The notes below the pieces were generated by a model. It was not told the DNA's origin, searched no databases, and saw only the letters and a program-made list of their open reading frames with translations. A program made the position numbers and the translations under genes. DNA of 64,000 bases from Salmonirosea aquatica (GTDB lineage: Bacteria; Bacteroidota; Bacteroidia; Cytophagales; Spirosomataceae): the NCBI RefSeq assembly GCF_009296315.1, contig NZ_WHLY01000002.1:6050501-6114500 (forward strand), read 5' to 3'. How positions within the stretch are numbered: the stretch's first letter is position 1; each line of letters opens with the position of its first letter. Positions 63,519 through 64,000 of the stretch are shown one piece after another.

Positions 63519-64000
63519 ATGAACCAAAAAATCAGAAAAGAAGACTCGCTCCATTACCATGCCAAAGGACGCCCCGGCAAAATTCAGGTAATTCCCACCA
63601 AAGAAACCAATACGCAGCGTGACCTTTCGCTGGCCTACTCGCCGGGAGTGGCCGATCCTTGTCTGGAAATTGCGGCAAACGTCGAAAATGTGTATGCCTA
63701 TACCGCCAAAGGAAATCTAGTGGCGGTGATCAGTAATGGTACGGCGGTACTTGGTTTGGGTGACATTGGCCCTGAAGCCTCTAAACCCGTAATGGAAGGG
63801 AAAGGACTTCTCTTTAAAATTTATGCCGATATCGACGTTTTTGATATCGAGCTGAATACCAAAGACGTCGATGAGTTTGTAAATACCGTCCGGATTATGG
63901 AGCCAACTTTTGGCGGTGTAAACCTGGAAGACATTAAATCTCCGGAATGTTTTGAAATCGAAACCCGGCTTAAAAAAGAATTGAATATTCCGGTCATGCA
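63519..64000 (+). CDS. maeB: NADP-dependent malic enzyme (start only, cut by the window edge)
   Basis: 160 codons are visible from the ATG at 63519 ([24 protein letters not shown]). '[19 protein letters not shown]', '[35 protein letters not shown]' and '[22 protein letters not shown]' are hallmarks of the MaeB-type malic enzyme, which decarboxylates malate to pyruvate. Long forms carry a C-terminal phosphotransacetylase-like domain, which cannot be checked here. A near -7 element (TACCTTCG, 63486-63493) lies about 25 bases upstream. Confidence 0.9.
   Translation, partial: MNQKIRKEDSLHYHAKGRPGKIQVIPTKETNTQRDLSLAYSPGVADPCLEIAANVENVYAYTAKGNLVAVISNGTAVLGLGDIGPEASKPVMEGKGLLFKIYADIDVFDIELNTKDVDEFVNTVRIMEPTFGGVNLEDIKSPECFEIETRLKKELNIPVM

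Noticed and set aside
1-64000. CRISPR arrays, prophage, transposase genes, rRNA genes
   Set aside because: No direct-repeat arrays, phage structural genes, transposase motifs or rRNA-like stretches were found in reading the window.

Overview
The window looks like the chromosome of a free-living Bacteroidota bacterium of the Cytophagales type (Dyadobacter/Spirosoma-like). The evidence is a SusC/SusD pair behind an ECF sigma factor and FecR anti-sigma, a DUF3098 gene between ftsX and uppP, a DUF151+UVR nuclease, candidate promoters ending in the Bacteroidota -7 box TAnnTTTG, and few Shine-Dalgarno sequences. No rRNA, CRISPR array, prophage or intact insertion sequence was seen. One tRNA (Leu, CAA) is present.

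Layout. 0-1.2 kb: remains of a toxin-antitoxin locus and a collagen-like lipoprotein. 1.2-11.1 kb: an XRE regulator with a dead peptidase-like domain, a fatty-acid-hydroxylase-type membrane enzyme, glutaryl-CoA dehydrogenase, a DoxX-like protein, a COG2509 flavoprotein, a Nudix hydrolase, topoisomerase IV subunit A and a SanA-like protein. 11.1-20.6 kb: an orphan ABC ATPase, then ECF sigma, FecR, SusC, SusD and sulfatase, which read as one glycan-uptake locus for sulfated sugars. 20.7-38.1 kb: housekeeping genes, namely tRNA-Leu, a MacB-type permease, an exported GATase-like protein, a secreted nuclease, a flavoprotein, purine nucleoside phosphorylase, a YihY protein, etfBA, ftsX-DUF3098-uppP-truB-ribF, pheA and topoisomerase IV subunit B. 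38.3-63.4 kb: a cell-surface polysaccharide cluster of about 25 kb. It holds an outer-membrane SLBB export protein, Wzz, a Wzm/Wzt ABC exporter, a sugar aminotransferase, WbqC, two acetyltransferases, at least eight glycosyltransferase-type genes, a Wzy/WaaL-like protein, an SGNH protein and a WecA-type initiating transferase. 63.5 kb to the end: the start of a malic enzyme.

Two features run across the whole window. First, the palindrome GGTACC occurs about 90 times by hand count, where about 16 are expected by chance, and in all three reading frames. Second, six genes are each split by one missing base in a G or C run (parC, susD, sulfatase, macB-type permease, a membrane protein at 54.7-56.4 kb, a glycosyltransferase at 58.6 kb). 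Adding one base restores a full-length protein every time. Because one of the six is an essential topoisomerase, assembly or sequencing error is the simplest explanation, and these genes are annotated here as single coding regions.

I found no clearly new defence or mobile system. The most unusual biology is a set of three consecutive glycosyltransferase-like genes (49.8-52.5 kb), two of which have lost the acidic metal-binding motif, and a polysaccharide cluster that mixes parts of the ABC-dependent and Wzy-dependent export routes.
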